This document shows positions 16,072-25,040 of a stretch of 64,000 nt of DNA, piece by piece. This DNA is from JADKAV01 sp963732355 (lineage in GTDB: Bacteria; Actinomycetota; Actinomycetes; S36-B12; UBA10799): NCBI GenBank assembly GCA_963732355.1, contig CAVSZD010000006.1, forward strand, positions 310,001 to 374,000, read 5' to 3'. The translations under genes and the position numbers were made by a program. The stretch's first letter is position 1, and the number at the start of each line of letters is the position of its first letter. A model generated the notes under the pieces. The model had not been told where the DNA came from and did no database searches. It was given only the letters and a program-made list of their open reading frames with translations.

Positions 16072-17937
16072 TCAGGGCAAGGGCCAAACCGGCGGCGGAT
16101 ACAGCGGTTCCTTGGTGTCCGGTCCAAGCCTCGGGCCGATGTTCACCTTGTCGATGCACGTCTGCACGCCGGGGTCGGTTGAACCGGCGATGACCTCGTT
16201 GACCGGGCCTTCCACCTGGAAGAAGACGTTGTGCAGCCCTGCGACGATCGGCACTTGGTGTGTTGTCGGTCCGACCGTCAACTCCAGGGTCGTGTCCGCC
16301 GAACTGAGGTATGTGACCTCCGCGACGAACGACCATTGCGGCACCTGCTGCACCATCGGGATGGAGGTCGTCGCCTGGCCCACGCGGTACCCGCAAACAC
16401 CCTTGGGGACCGACAGGACGCCCGGCACGAACTGTTGCTCGGCGGTGCCGTCACGGGTGAATCCGTACAGCCCCCCTGTGGAGTACTCGACGAACGGCCG
16501 GAACACCGGATCGGGCGCGAAGACAACTTCGGTACTTGCATACGGCAGCATCAGCAAGGGATGCACGAGGTCGGTCATCGTCCGCTGCGGAAGAAACGTC
16601 GCCTCAGCCGGCGTTTGGACCACGGTGTCCTTGGCCTGCCGTACGTAGTCCTTGGTCTGGCTGTTGATCCATCGCAGGGAGGGTTCCACAGCCGAAATGA
16701 GACTTGAGGTGAGCAACGCGACAGCGGCACCGACGGCCACCGAACGCCGCGAGATGCCCCGGGCGGCAATGTTCTTTGCCCGCTCCGAGAAGGGTCTGAT
16801 CTCCCCGAGCACGGGGTAGAAGAGCAGCCCTGCGAACAGGGACAGTGGTATCCAGAAGTCAGATGTGTACCGGTAACCGGTGGACGCCACCAGTGATCCG
16901 CCGCGGCCGTACATCGCCACGGCCGTCAGCGCCAGGGCGTAGACCAGCAGCCCTATGAGGTACGGCCACAGATTGGGGCGGAAGAGTCGGACGACCACGA
17001 ACACCGCGATCAGCAGCACCACCGCCAGCACGTAGAGCAGTGTCTGCGGCCGGGGGATGACCAGCACCCCGTTCCACGACTCGCCCTGGGCGCTGAACCA
17101 CAACCAGGGACCTCCGGCCGAGCCGTTGACGATGTTCAGCAGGAACAGATCCCGGCCATACCGCAGGGCACGCATCAGGTCCCAGTTCGGGTCCCTGGAG
17201 ATGGGGGCGTACACCCGCAGGAACAACGCGTAGCCAACCGTGAAGACTCCCAGGGCAGTCCAATACCGCGGGTTGAGGCGCCACGCCGCTTTGATGCCGC
17301 GACGGTGCGGAGCCCCAATGGGAAGGAAGGCGGCGATCATCACCATTGCGATCAGGAACAGGGTTCCCTTGCTGATCGACGTAATCGCCCCTGCGAACGC
17401 CAGACCGGACCAGAGCCACCAACGGCCGGGGCGGCCCTCGAGTGCGCGGATCAACGACCAGATGGCGACCATCATGAACAACCCGTACGGCGCGCTCTCG
17501 ACGATCATGCACCACCACACGCCCACCTCGAACATGAACATGGTGCTGGCTGGCACGAGGAACGCCAGCAGGGCTGCGATGTTCGAGCCGGTCAGGTGCA
17601 AGACGATTCGCCACAGCAACGCCAACGTGGCCAGTTGCATCAGCAGCGCCCACACCATCAGCACGGTCCACGAGCCGGGCCAGCCCGCCTGCAGGATCCA
17701 GCTGACCAGCAGGCCCCACGGCTGGACGTGTCCGTAGTAGGAGCGGAACAGGTACTCAGGGGTCAAAGCCGAGTCGTGGGCCCAGAAGCGTAGTGCGAAG
17801 TCATCGGCGTACAGGTAGCCGTTGAACATGACCGGTGCGCGCACGAGCACGTAGCCCAGCAGAGCCAGGAGCATCGGGGTGTAGGGCCGCACGGAACGTG
17901 CAGGAGTCACCCGCTCGCTGTCCACGGTGGCCGTCAC
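16072..17937 (-). CDS. Large polytopic membrane protein, glycosyltransferase-like
   Basis: A 621-aa protein with about 10-11 hydrophobic segments through residue 420, then a roughly 200-aa extracytoplasmic C-terminal domain. The first loop carries YLYADDFALRFW, whose DD pair recalls the acidic catalytic loop of GT-C glycosyltransferases. That resemblance is my inference. The C-terminal domain is beta-rich by eye and contains few cysteines. TAGTTT lies 7 bases upstream of the GTG start. Envelope polysaccharide assembly is plausible but unproven. Confidence 0.75.
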   Translation of the reverse strand: MTATVDSERVTPARSVRPYTPMLLALLGYVLVRAPVMFNGYLYADDFALRFWAHDSALTPEYLFRSYYGHVQPWGLLVSWILQAGWPGSWTVLMVWALLMQLATLALLWRIVLHLTGSNIAALLAFLVPASTMFMFEVGVWWCMIVESAPYGLFMMVAIWSLIRALEGRPGRWWLWSGLAFAGAITSISKGTLFLIAMVMIAAFLPIGAPHRRGIKAAWRLNPRYWTALGVFTVGYALFLRVYAPISRDPNWDLMRALRYGRDLFLLNIVNGSAGGPWLWFSAQGESWNGVLVIPRPQTLLYVLAVVLLIAVFVVVRLFRPNLWPYLIGLLVYALALTAVAMYGRGGSLVASTGYRYTSDFWIPLSLFAGLLFYPVLGEIRPFSERAKNIAARGISRRSVAVGAAVALLTSSLISAVEPSLRWINSQTKDYVRQAKDTVVQTPAEATFLPQRTMTDLVHPLLMLPYASTEVVFAPDPVFRPFVEYSTGGLYGFTRDGTAEQQFVPGVLSVPKGVCGYRVGQATTSIPMVQQVPQWSFVAEVTYLSSADTTLELTVGPTTHQVPIVAGLHNVFFQVEGPVNEVIAGSTDPGVQTCIDKVNIGPRLGPDTKEPLYPPPVWPLP

Positions 17938-18177
17938 CGTTCAGAAACTACTTCACCGACGCCCGCCAACGCCGCAGGTGCCTGCTGTCCGGATCTGCAG
18001 GCTCATTCCCCTCGATCGCGGCTCGCTGTCCACGAGACGATCAACGCGACCATGATCAGCCTGCAAATCCGGACAGTGGCTTCGGTCACGAGGTGCCGCG
18101 CCGCCCCGATCGCCGAACAAATGCGCAGATCCGGCACCGCTCACACACAAGGAAGGCAGGTCCCTGAACCGCGCGAA
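17938..18177. other. 240-bp gap with a spaced inverted repeat
   Basis: Between the epimerase end and the membrane protein start. The 19-base arms at 17985-18003 and 18058-18076 are inverted copies with one mismatch, separated by 54 bases. No gene is convincing here. It may fold as a long hairpin in RNA reading through from the epimerase, or be a remnant of a small element. Confidence 0.6.
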
Positions 18178-19143
18178 TCAGGCCGGAGAAGACCCGACCG
18201 GACCCAGCCACCCTTGTTCGGCCAGCCACACCCGGGTGAGTTCCATGCCCTGGTCCAGACCCACCTGTGGCACCCAGCCGAGCAGATCACGGGCTTTGAC
18301 GATCGAGTAGGTGCCCCGCCGGTCCGCGAGGTAACGCACCGCTGCCGGACTCAGCTCGATCTGCCTGCCCAACGCTGTGGCTGCCCGCGCCTGTGCCCCG
18401 GCTCCGGCGATCATCACTGATCTGGGAAGCCGCGGCACGGGTTTGCGTCCGAGCATGCGGGCGTAATGGTCGAAGTACTCCCCCGTCGGCACACCGACCC
18501 CGCCCGACAGCGTGATGATCTGCCCTGCAGCGGCGGGTTCGCCGGCCGCGGCCACAATCCCGGCGACGACGTCGTCGACATACACCGGGCTGTGGATTCC
18601 GGTGGTTGGAACGGCCACCCGCCGACCCTTGATCATCTGGACCGGCAGGATCGTCCAGGGACGACTGCGCGGGCCGTACACATCACCGGGCCGCACGATC
18701 GTGACGTCGATGTCAGACCGAATGTGCTCGTCGAGGCACAGATGCTCGGCCGCGATCTTGGTGTCCGCATAGGGCACGCCGGTCGGACGGGTGGGGTACG
18801 CCTCCGTGACACCGTCCGGGAAGTCGTTGCCGAACACCGTCACGCTGGAGAGCAGGACGAACCGTGTGGCTGCACTGGTGTGGGCCGCATCGAGAACATG
18901 GCGGGTGCCCAAGGTGTTGACCCGCCAGAACTGATCGGTCTGCGACGGCATACCGACCATCGCTGCGGTGTGGATCACCACGTCGACCTCGCCCAGGTCC
19001 ATCCAGGCTCCGGGAATCGCGATGTCGGCACTGATGTCGGTCCCTGCGACGTCAAGGCCTCGTACCTCATACCCCTGCTCGCGCAATGCCGCGACGAGCC
19101 TGGAACCGATGAATCCTGCTGCGCCGGTGACCACGAATCTCAC
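18178..19143 (-). CDS. NAD-dependent epimerase/dehydratase (extended SDR)
   Basis: A 321-aa extended short-chain dehydrogenase. The dinucleotide loop VVTGAAGFIGSRL is at residues 4-16, the catalytic pair is in PYADTKIAAE near 150, and VRPGDVYGPRSRPW near 179 is the usual substrate-side block. These act on nucleotide sugars, steroids or related compounds. The substrate is not evident. The start GTG has TAGGCT 6 bases upstream. It is downstream of nothing in the same direction at close range, so it is probably monocistronic. Confidence 0.88.
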   Translation of the reverse strand: MRFVVTGAAGFIGSRLVAALREQGYEVRGLDVAGTDISADIAIPGAWMDLGEVDVVIHTAAMVGMPSQTDQFWRVNTLGTRHVLDAAHTSAATRFVLLSSVTVFGNDFPDGVTEAYPTRPTGVPYADTKIAAEHLCLDEHIRSDIDVTIVRPGDVYGPRSRPWTILPVQMIKGRRVAVPTTGIHSPVYVDDVVAGIVAAAGEPAAAGQIITLSGGVGVPTGEYFDHYARMLGRKPVPRLPRSVMIAGAGAQARAATALGRQIELSPAAVRYLADRRGTYSIVKARDLLGWVPQVGLDQGMELTRVWLAEQGWLGPVGSSPA

Positions 19144-19149
19144 GGGGTC

Positions 19150-19155
19150 AGCCTA
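19150..19155 (-). promoter_or_regulatory. Leaderless -10 hexamer for the epimerase
   Basis: TAGGCT on the minus strand ends 6 bases before the GTG at 19143. Confidence 0.5.
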
Positions 19156-19212
19156 TGCGCGTGGCCATCGGTCCGACTCCCAGTATCCGCCTGGGGCAAC
19201 CGCGGGAGGGCC

Positions 19213-20079
19213 TCAGGTGTGACGCGGCAGCACGATCGCGGGCACAGGGGTGGCCCGAAGCAGTTTGTAGGTCATGTCGCCGAGGAAGACCCGCCGCAGC
19301 AACGAACCTCCTGAGGCAAGGACCAGCAACTCGTCACCGGTCCAGTCGAAGCGCTGGACGGCGGACTGGACCGTGTCGCCGAACGTAATCTCGGCTTCGG
19401 CATGTGCGCCGATGCCTCGCAATGCACCGGCCAAGGCGACCTGGGCATCGTCGCGCACCTGCTGGACCACCAGGCTCTCGCCGTCGAAGGCCTGGTTGCT
19501 GCCCATCACCCGATGGCGGACAATCACCGTCAGCCCTGTGATCGGCAGGTCCGGGGTGTTCTCGGACGCCCACTCGAGGGCCTTATGGCTCTCCGGGGTG
19601 TCCTGGAAAGCGACAACGACCCGTCCGAGGGACTCCGGGCTGCTCCGGCGGTACTCCGCGGGGGCCAGCGCGACCGGCACGTGGGCGCCGTGCAGCAGTT
19701 GATCGGCTGTGGAGCCGATGAGGAAGCGCCCCTTGGCCGAACCCGGGGCGCTGCCGATCACAATCATCGTGGCCCCGGTTTTGTGCGCCAACTCGTCGAG
19801 GCCCACCCCGCTCGAGCGGTGCCCGTGGACGGACGTCGTGAACTCGGTCAGACCCAACCGCGGCGCGTCGCCAGCAGCATCAGCAACGATCTCAGCCGCC
19901 TCGGCGCGCAAGTACTCGACCCACTCTGCGTCCACCTTGCGCTTGCCGCCCTGATCGCTGGGGGCCGCGTACACATGGCCGAGGACCACCTCGGCACCCA
20001 TCGACTTCTGGAAAAGCGCAGCCAATGCAATCGCGTCAGCCGCTGACGAATCGGGGATCACCCCCACCAGGATCTTCAT
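19213..20079 (-). CDS. Tandem universal stress protein (UspA x2)
   Basis: A 288-aa protein with two Usp domains. The first carries the ATP-binding pattern IGSAPGSAKGRFLIGSTA near residues 111-128. The second has the degenerate SGGSLLRRVFLGD near the C-terminus, so probably only the first domain binds ATP. It lies 4 bases after the amino-acid permease stop and is clearly co-transcribed with it. A second tandem Usp of the same design lies on the other side of the permease, diverging from it. Confidence 0.92.
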   Translation of the reverse strand: MKILVGVIPDSSAADAIALAALFQKSMGAEVVLGHVYAAPSDQGGKRKVDAEWVEYLRAEAAEIVADAAGDAPRLGLTEFTTSVHGHRSSGVGLDELAHKTGATMIVIGSAPGSAKGRFLIGSTADQLLHGAHVPVALAPAEYRRSSPESLGRVVVAFQDTPESHKALEWASENTPDLPITGLTVIVRHRVMGSNQAFDGESLVVQQVRDDAQVALAGALRGIGAHAEAEITFGDTVQSAVQRFDWTGDELLVLASGGSLLRRVFLGDMTYKLLRATPVPAIVLPRHT

Positions 20080-20083
20080 GGGC

Positions 20084-21547
20084 CTACCCGACCACCGGCG
20101 GTTCGGGATCCGGGGTGTAGTCGTCAGCCTCGCCGAGCGCAAGCCGCGATCGTCGGTATCCGTAGGTGAAGTAGATGACCATGCCGACTGCCAGCCAGCT
20201 GAAGAACACGATCCACGTGATCACGTCCAGCGACAGGATCAGGTACAGACACCCCACGACACCTAGGATCGGCGTGATCGGGTAGAACGGCGTCTTGAAG
20301 GAGCGGTCCATGTTCGGCCGGCTACGGCGCAGACTGATGACCCCGGCGTTGACGATCATGAACGCGAACAAGGTGCCGATGGAAGTGGCCTCCGCCAGTT
20401 GCCCCAGGGGAATCAATGCCGCGAGCACGGAGATGACAACTGTGACGATGATCGTGTTGTTGACGGGGGTCTGGGTGCGGGGATTCACCTTGGTGAACGT
20501 CTTGGGAAGCAGTCCGTCGCGACCCATCGCGAACAGGATGCGGGTCTGGCCGTACATCGTGACCAGAACGACCGAGAAGATCGAGACGACTGCGCCCAAT
20601 GCGATCAGGGTCCCCGCCCAGGTGCTGCCCGTCACATCGTTGGCGATCTGGGCGAGTACCGCCTCGCTGCTCTTGCCCTCGTAGTCCGAGGGCTGCCCAC
20701 CATTGGCGCCGATGGCCGCGATGGTCACCAGCAAGTAGGCGATGGTGACGATGATCAGTGAACCGATGATCGCGATCGGCAGGTCGCGCTTGGGGTTCTT
20801 GGCCTCTTCGCCTGCCGTGGATGCCGCGTCGAACCCGATATAGGAGAAGAAGACCTGACCGGCCGCTGCCCCGATACCCGCCACTCCCAGCGGCATGAAG
20901 GGCTGGAAGTTGCCGCCGTCGAACGCGGTGAACGCCACGATGCAGAAGAACGCCAGGATGGCCAACTTGAGGATGACCATGATGTTGTTCATCTTGGCCG
21001 ACTCGCTGGCACCGCGCAGCAGCAGGAACATACATGCGACGACCACGAAGACGGCCGGGATGTTGATAACGCCGCCGTCACCGGGCGGGTTGGCGAACTC
21101 CGGTGGAATCTGGATGCCGAACGCGGAGAGGAATTCGTTGAGGTACTGGCCCCAGCCGACAGCGACCGCCGCTACGGCGACCCCGTACTCCAGCATCAGG
21201 CACCAGCCACAGACCCAGGCCAGAATCTCGCCGAGGGTGGCGTAGGCGTACGAGTACGACGACCCGGAGACCGGAATGGTGCCGGCGAGCTCGGCGTACG
21301 AGAGCGCCGAGAACGCACAGACCACAGCGGCGAGGACGAAGGACAAGATGACCGCCGGACCGGCCTTGGGGATGGCCTCGCCGAGGATGACGAAGATACC
21401 TGTGCCGATGATGCTGCCGACGCTGAACATCAGCAGCGCGAACAGGCTCATGCTGCGCTTCAGGCCCCCGTGGTCGCCTTCCTCCACAATGTGGTCCGGA
21501 TTCTTGACCCGCATGATCTGCTTCAGCATCGGCTGACCGCTGGACAT
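20084..21547 (-). CDS. APC-family amino acid permease
   Basis: A 487-aa, 12-helix transporter of the APC superfamily. The first helix SVGSIIGTGIFVILGE near residues 42-57 contains the GSIIGTGIF substrate-binding motif, and the layout matches cationic amino-acid transporters such as YfnA/CAT. ATG 21547 is chosen because AGGGAG lies 8 bases upstream and the N-terminal MRVKNPDHI is typical. Reading further upstream gives an unrelated sequence. It is the first gene of an operon with a tandem Usp. Confidence 0.93.
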   Translation of the reverse strand: MSSGQPMLKQIMRVKNPDHIVEEGDHGGLKRSMSLFALLMFSVGSIIGTGIFVILGEAIPKAGPAVILSFVLAAVVCAFSALSYAELAGTIPVSGSSYSYAYATLGEILAWVCGWCLMLEYGVAVAAVAVGWGQYLNEFLSAFGIQIPPEFANPPGDGGVINIPAVFVVVACMFLLLRGASESAKMNNIMVILKLAILAFFCIVAFTAFDGGNFQPFMPLGVAGIGAAAGQVFFSYIGFDAASTAGEEAKNPKRDLPIAIIGSLIIVTIAYLLVTIAAIGANGGQPSDYEGKSSEAVLAQIANDVTGSTWAGTLIALGAVVSIFSVVLVTMYGQTRILFAMGRDGLLPKTFTKVNPRTQTPVNNTIIVTVVISVLAALIPLGQLAEATSIGTLFAFMIVNAGVISLRRSRPNMDRSFKTPFYPITPILGVVGCLYLILSLDVITWIVFFSWLAVGMVIYFTYGYRRSRLALGEADDYTPDPEPPVVG

Positions 21548-21638
21548 ATGGACTCCCTTGTGGACCGGCATCGCACCGGCCATCGGCGCTACCGTACTGG
21601 CCAGGTAAGGCGCAATGCAGGGCGGCGGGAGAATCACT

Positions 21639-22523
21639 ATGAAATTGGTAATCGGGGTCGCTGATGACTCGACCAGCACGGATGCTGTGGCCTTCGGCGC
21701 CACACTCGCCCGGACCTTCGGTGCCCACATATCCGTGGTGACGGTCAGCGCCACCGACGACGAGTACATCAACGACCACCTCGACCCGCGCTGGCAGCAA
21801 CAGCGCGGCGACAGCTCGGCGGCGATCGTGGACGGCATCGCCGAAAGGCTCAAGACCCAGTACGGGCTCACCGCCCAGACGATCGTTCACCACCACCGCT
21901 CGTTGGGTAGTGGGCTGTCGGAGATCGCCTCTGAAACCGGGGCGGACCTGGTCGTGGTGGGCAGCGGGCCCGGCGGGTCGATCGGTCGCTTCGCAATGGG
22001 CAGCACAACCAACCAACTGCTTCACCACTGCGCGATCCCGCTGGTCCTGGTCCCCTCCGGATATGCCCGTCATCCGGCTGACCGGCTTGGCCGGGTTCTG
22101 GTGGCCTTCTCGCAAGGTCCAGAGGGCGAAGTTGCCACCGCCCGCGCAGTGGAACTGGCGAAGACCGCAGGTGTGCCGTTGCGGCTGCTGACTCTGCTTG
22201 TCCGCCACCGCGTCTACGGTTCCGACCTGGGCGCTGACGCCGAAGGCTCGGTGTTGAATGCTTCCCTGGAGATGCTGCGCGGACACCAGGAACACGCGCT
22301 GGCGCTCATCCAAACCGACGGTCTGGACCTCAGTAATGACATCCTCGTCGGGGACTCACCGCTGGCGGCGATGAGCCGCGAGGACTGGCAGGACGGGGAT
22401 CTGCTGGTTGTGGCGTCCGCCTCCGGAGGCATCCTGCGGCGGATCTTCCTCGGTGACACCACCTACAAGATCCTGCGGGCCGCAACTGTGCCCACGCTGG
22501 TCCTACCCCGTCATCACGACTGA
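21639..22523 (+). CDS. Tandem universal stress protein (UspA x2)
   Basis: A 294-aa protein built like the Usp at 19213. VVGSGPGGSIGRFAMGSTT near residues 112-130 is the nucleotide-binding loop of domain 1, and SASGGILRRIFLGDTTYK near the C-terminus is its domain 2 counterpart. Both proteins end VP(x)(I/L)VLPRH, so they are paralogues. GGGAGA precedes the ATG at 21639. It is divergent from the permease across a 91-bp gap that probably holds both promoters. Confidence 0.92.
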   Translation: MKLVIGVADDSTSTDAVAFGATLARTFGAHISVVTVSATDDEYINDHLDPRWQQQRGDSSAAIVDGIAERLKTQYGLTAQTIVHHHRSLGSGLSEIASETGADLVVVGSGPGGSIGRFAMGSTTNQLLHHCAIPLVLVPSGYARHPADRLGRVLVAFSQGPEGEVATARAVELAKTAGVPLRLLTLLVRHRVYGSDLGADAEGSVLNASLEMLRGHQEHALALIQTDGLDLSNDILVGDSPLAAMSREDWQDGDLLVVASASGGILRRIFLGDTTYKILRAATVPTLVLPRHHD

Positions 22524-22552
22524 GCTGTGAGTCGTACGGGCCGCGATGCGCA

Positions 22553-22726
22553 TTACGCCTTGTTGACGGTCTTCTTCGCGTACTCGGCTGCTTTGTCGAC
22601 GTAGCTGCTCTTGCTCGGCTGACTGGTCTTGGCCTTACTGGCTGCCTTGTCGATCCCTGAGTTGATCTTGTCGGAGTGCTGGTTCGCAAGCTTCTGCGCC
22701 TGCTTGGCCCATTTCGAGAAACCCAT
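22553..22726 (-). CDS. 57-aa MT0933-like antitoxin-family protein
   Basis: A small lysine/alanine-rich protein starting MGFSKWAKQAQKLANQHSDK, with a later KINSGIDKAASKAK and YVDKAAEYAKK. This matches the pattern of the MT0933-like antitoxin family of actinobacteria, whose toxin partner is often uncertain. AGGGAG lies 7 bases before the ATG and TTAAAT/TAGAAC candidates for -10 lie further up. No adjacent toxin-like gene was seen: the neighbours are a Usp and a GMC oxidoreductase. It is easily missed by length cut-offs. Confidence 0.82.
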   Translation of the reverse strand: MGFSKWAKQAQKLANQHSDKINSGIDKAASKAKTSQPSKSSYVDKAAEYAKKTVNKA

Positions 22727-22794
22727 GGTGTTCTCCCTTTCTGTTCTACCCCTATTTAAGCACGCCCCAAAGTTCCTGCATTACACATCGCATG

Positions 22795-24276
22795 TTAAAC
22801 GTTGGTAAGCCATTTCTCGGATGCCCTTTCGGCCATGGCCGTGATGGTCCAGGAAGGGTTGACTCCCACGTTCTCCGGGACCACCGAGCCGTCCATGATC
22901 CGCAGCCCTTCGTAGCCGAACACCCTATGGTCGGAATCGACAACGCCCTGCTCGGGATCCGGCGCGATGACCGCGCCACCGAGGATGTGGGCGGTGGCAC
23001 CGATCCCCAGCAGACTCTCCAAGATCGTCGAATAAGGCTTTCCCCCGCTGACCTCGGCCACGGCGCGCCCGGCCGCGTCAGCCTGCGGCAGGCTCACGGG
23101 CACCGGTTCCACCCCGTGCGGGATGGACGAACGCAGACCCCACCCGAGTGGGCCCTTGCGGTAGGCCAGGGCCATCTCGTTGTCGGCGTGCTGCATGACG
23201 GTCAGGATCGTGACCCGCTTGTACCAGTCGCGGGCGCGCGCATTGGCCGTAGCGATCCCAGGATGACGCGCCATGGCCTTCAACGTCTGCATCCTTCGGT
23301 TGCCGTTAACGGCCGGGGACAGGTACCAGCGCATGAAACCGTAGGAGCGCGGGAAACGGTTGTTGGTCACGTGGGTGAGCGGGTCGGGGTAGAAGTCGCT
23401 GGAGATCGTCGCACCCTGCGTCACGTCGGTACCAGGCGGGTGCAGGATGGCCGCGAACGCCTCGGAGTTGGTGCGCACATGCTTGCCCAGCATCGGCGAG
23501 ATCCCCGGCAGCGTCTTCCACCGGTCGCGGCAGGCGGCGAGCAACTCGACCGTGCCAAGGACACCTGCGGCCAGCACGACTTCGTCGGCCTCGACGCTGG
23601 ACACCTCACCGGTCAGCGGGTTGCGCGTGACGATGCGCCAGCCCGGGTTCAGCGGGACGAGGATGTGGACTTTGGACAGGGGCCGGATTTGCGCACCCAG
23701 TTCCTCCGCCTGCGCGAGGTAGGTCAGGTCGGTGGAGCGTTTGGCACCGTGCGGGCAGCCGGTGATGCACTGTCCGCACGCGATGCAGTCGGCGAATCGG
23801 ATTCCCTGGTAGGTCGCCCCGTAGGTCTGGCCGACGCCCAGCGACTCTGCGGCCGCCTGCAGCCACTGGTCCTGAAGGCCACGCTGCGGGTTGCGTTCTC
23901 GCCCCAGCATCCGTGCGGCCTCGTCGAAATGGCCGGACAACTCTCCGGCCCAGTCGACCCCGGCCCGGGTCCAACCAGGTGCGTCGAACGAGCGTGGCTG
24001 CAGCAGGACCGCGGCGTACACGATTGATCCGCCCCCGACTCCCACCCCGCCCACGATCGTCAAGTGCCGCAACAGTGTCTGACGGAAGTAGCCGTGCAGA
24101 CCCACTGCCGGTTCCCACAGCAGGGCCTTCGCACTGCGCGCGCCGGCCTCAAGGTCCTCGGGGGTCAAGCGACGTCCCTGCTCGAGCACCACCACCGAAC
24201 GGCCCGCCTGGGCCGCCCGCAACGCCGCGACACTTCCCCCGAAGCCCGAACCGATGATTGCGACGTCGTAGCGCAT
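22795..24276 (-). CDS. GMC-family FAD oxidoreductase with a ferredoxin-like cysteine motif
   Basis: A 493-aa flavoprotein. FAD-binding IIGSGFGGSVAALRA begins near residue 7, and the C-terminal GYEGLRIMDGSVVPENVGVNPSWTI closes the flavin site. Near residue 178 it has CIACGQCITGCPHGAKRS, a cysteine cluster seen in cholesterol-oxidase-like GMC enzymes. It could hold an Fe-S cluster or be structural. Substrate is likely a sterol or other alcohol, by family only. ATG 24276 is preceded by TGTAAT 6 bases upstream. It is 68 bases upstream of the small antitoxin-like gene. Confidence 0.88.
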   Translation of the reverse strand: MRYDVAIIGSGFGGSVAALRAAQAGRSVVVLEQGRRLTPEDLEAGARSAKALLWEPAVGLHGYFRQTLLRHLTIVGGVGVGGGSIVYAAVLLQPRSFDAPGWTRAGVDWAGELSGHFDEAARMLGRERNPQRGLQDQWLQAAAESLGVGQTYGATYQGIRFADCIACGQCITGCPHGAKRSTDLTYLAQAEELGAQIRPLSKVHILVPLNPGWRIVTRNPLTGEVSSVEADEVVLAAGVLGTVELLAACRDRWKTLPGISPMLGKHVRTNSEAFAAILHPPGTDVTQGATISSDFYPDPLTHVTNNRFPRSYGFMRWYLSPAVNGNRRMQTLKAMARHPGIATANARARDWYKRVTILTVMQHADNEMALAYRKGPLGWGLRSSIPHGVEPVPVSLPQADAAGRAVAEVSGGKPYSTILESLLGIGATAHILGGAVIAPDPEQGVVDSDHRVFGYEGLRIMDGSVVPENVGVNPSWTITAMAERASEKWLTNV

Positions 24277-24321
24277 AGTGCCATTACAGCCCACAACGCC
24301 GACGGGTATGACGGCCTTGGC

Positions 24322-24975
24322 TCAGAGTTTGAGAATCCCGCCGCCGATCAGCCATACGCTGAGCAGACCGAGCACGGCTGCGGCCACGATGGTGTTGTTG
24401 CGCTGCAACCAGTCCCTGGCCTTCGTGAGCGCGTTCAGGGTGCCATCGCCGCCGACGAGGAATACAACCAGTGGCCCGGCCACACTGGCCGCCCCGACCA
24501 CGATGAATACGACCAAGGCGACCGCTGAGGTCGTCAGGCCCGCCCCGCTGGTCCCGATGGCCAGGCCCGCTGCGAGCGCCATCACAAGTTCCTTGGGGTT
24601 CGCAGCTGACATGAGGATCCCGAACCGGAAGGCCTCCCGAGGCCCCGCTTGCAGAAGGCCCTCGAGCCATTCAGGGGTCGACCCCGAGGACCGCCCCAGC
24701 CACATCTTGACTGCGAGGGCCAGTAGGGCCAGACCCAGCCCGATCCGCAACCAGGGAGCCCAAGCGGGGGAGTCGGCGCCCAGGCCCAGGGCCTCTGCGA
24801 ACAGCGTGAAGGCCACGGTCACCACCGTCAGGCCCATCACCCAGGTTGCGACGTACAACACCGAGGTCCCGCGAGGCTCCGGCGTGAAGAGCATCACGAT
24901 CGCGATGATCACCGGCAGCGGCGAGGCGAACACCCCGATCGCGAACGGCAGAATCTCAAGAATCAACTCCGGCAC
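24322..24975 (-). CDS. GAP/Sap-family membrane protein
   Basis: A 217-aa protein with six hydrophobic segments and short loops, typical of the GAP (Sap, sulfolipid-addressing protein) family related to LysE-type exporters. Conserved-looking segments are SPLPVIIAIVMLFTPEP near residue 18 and AANPKELVMALAAG near 124. In mycobacteria relatives assist export of cell-envelope lipids. No lipid-synthesis genes neighbour it here, so cargo is unknown. It starts at GTG with CACAAT 6 bases upstream. Confidence 0.82.
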   Translation of the reverse strand: MPELILEILPFAIGVFASPLPVIIAIVMLFTPEPRGTSVLYVATWVMGLTVVTVAFTLFAEALGLGADSPAWAPWLRIGLGLALLALAVKMWLGRSSGSTPEWLEGLLQAGPREAFRFGILMSAANPKELVMALAAGLAIGTSGAGLTTSAVALVVFIVVGAASVAGPLVVFLVGGDGTLNALTKARDWLQRNNTIVAAAVLGLLSVWLIGGGILKL

Positions 24976-25040
24976 GCGCCCATTGTGAAGGTGACTGGCA
25001 GGTTAACGCCGATCGAAGCGATCGTGCGGGGCTGGCTCAA

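Noticed and set aside
19150..22523. Mobile island around the Usp/permease genes
   Set aside because: Base composition and gene spacing match the surroundings, and no integrase or repeat ends are visible.
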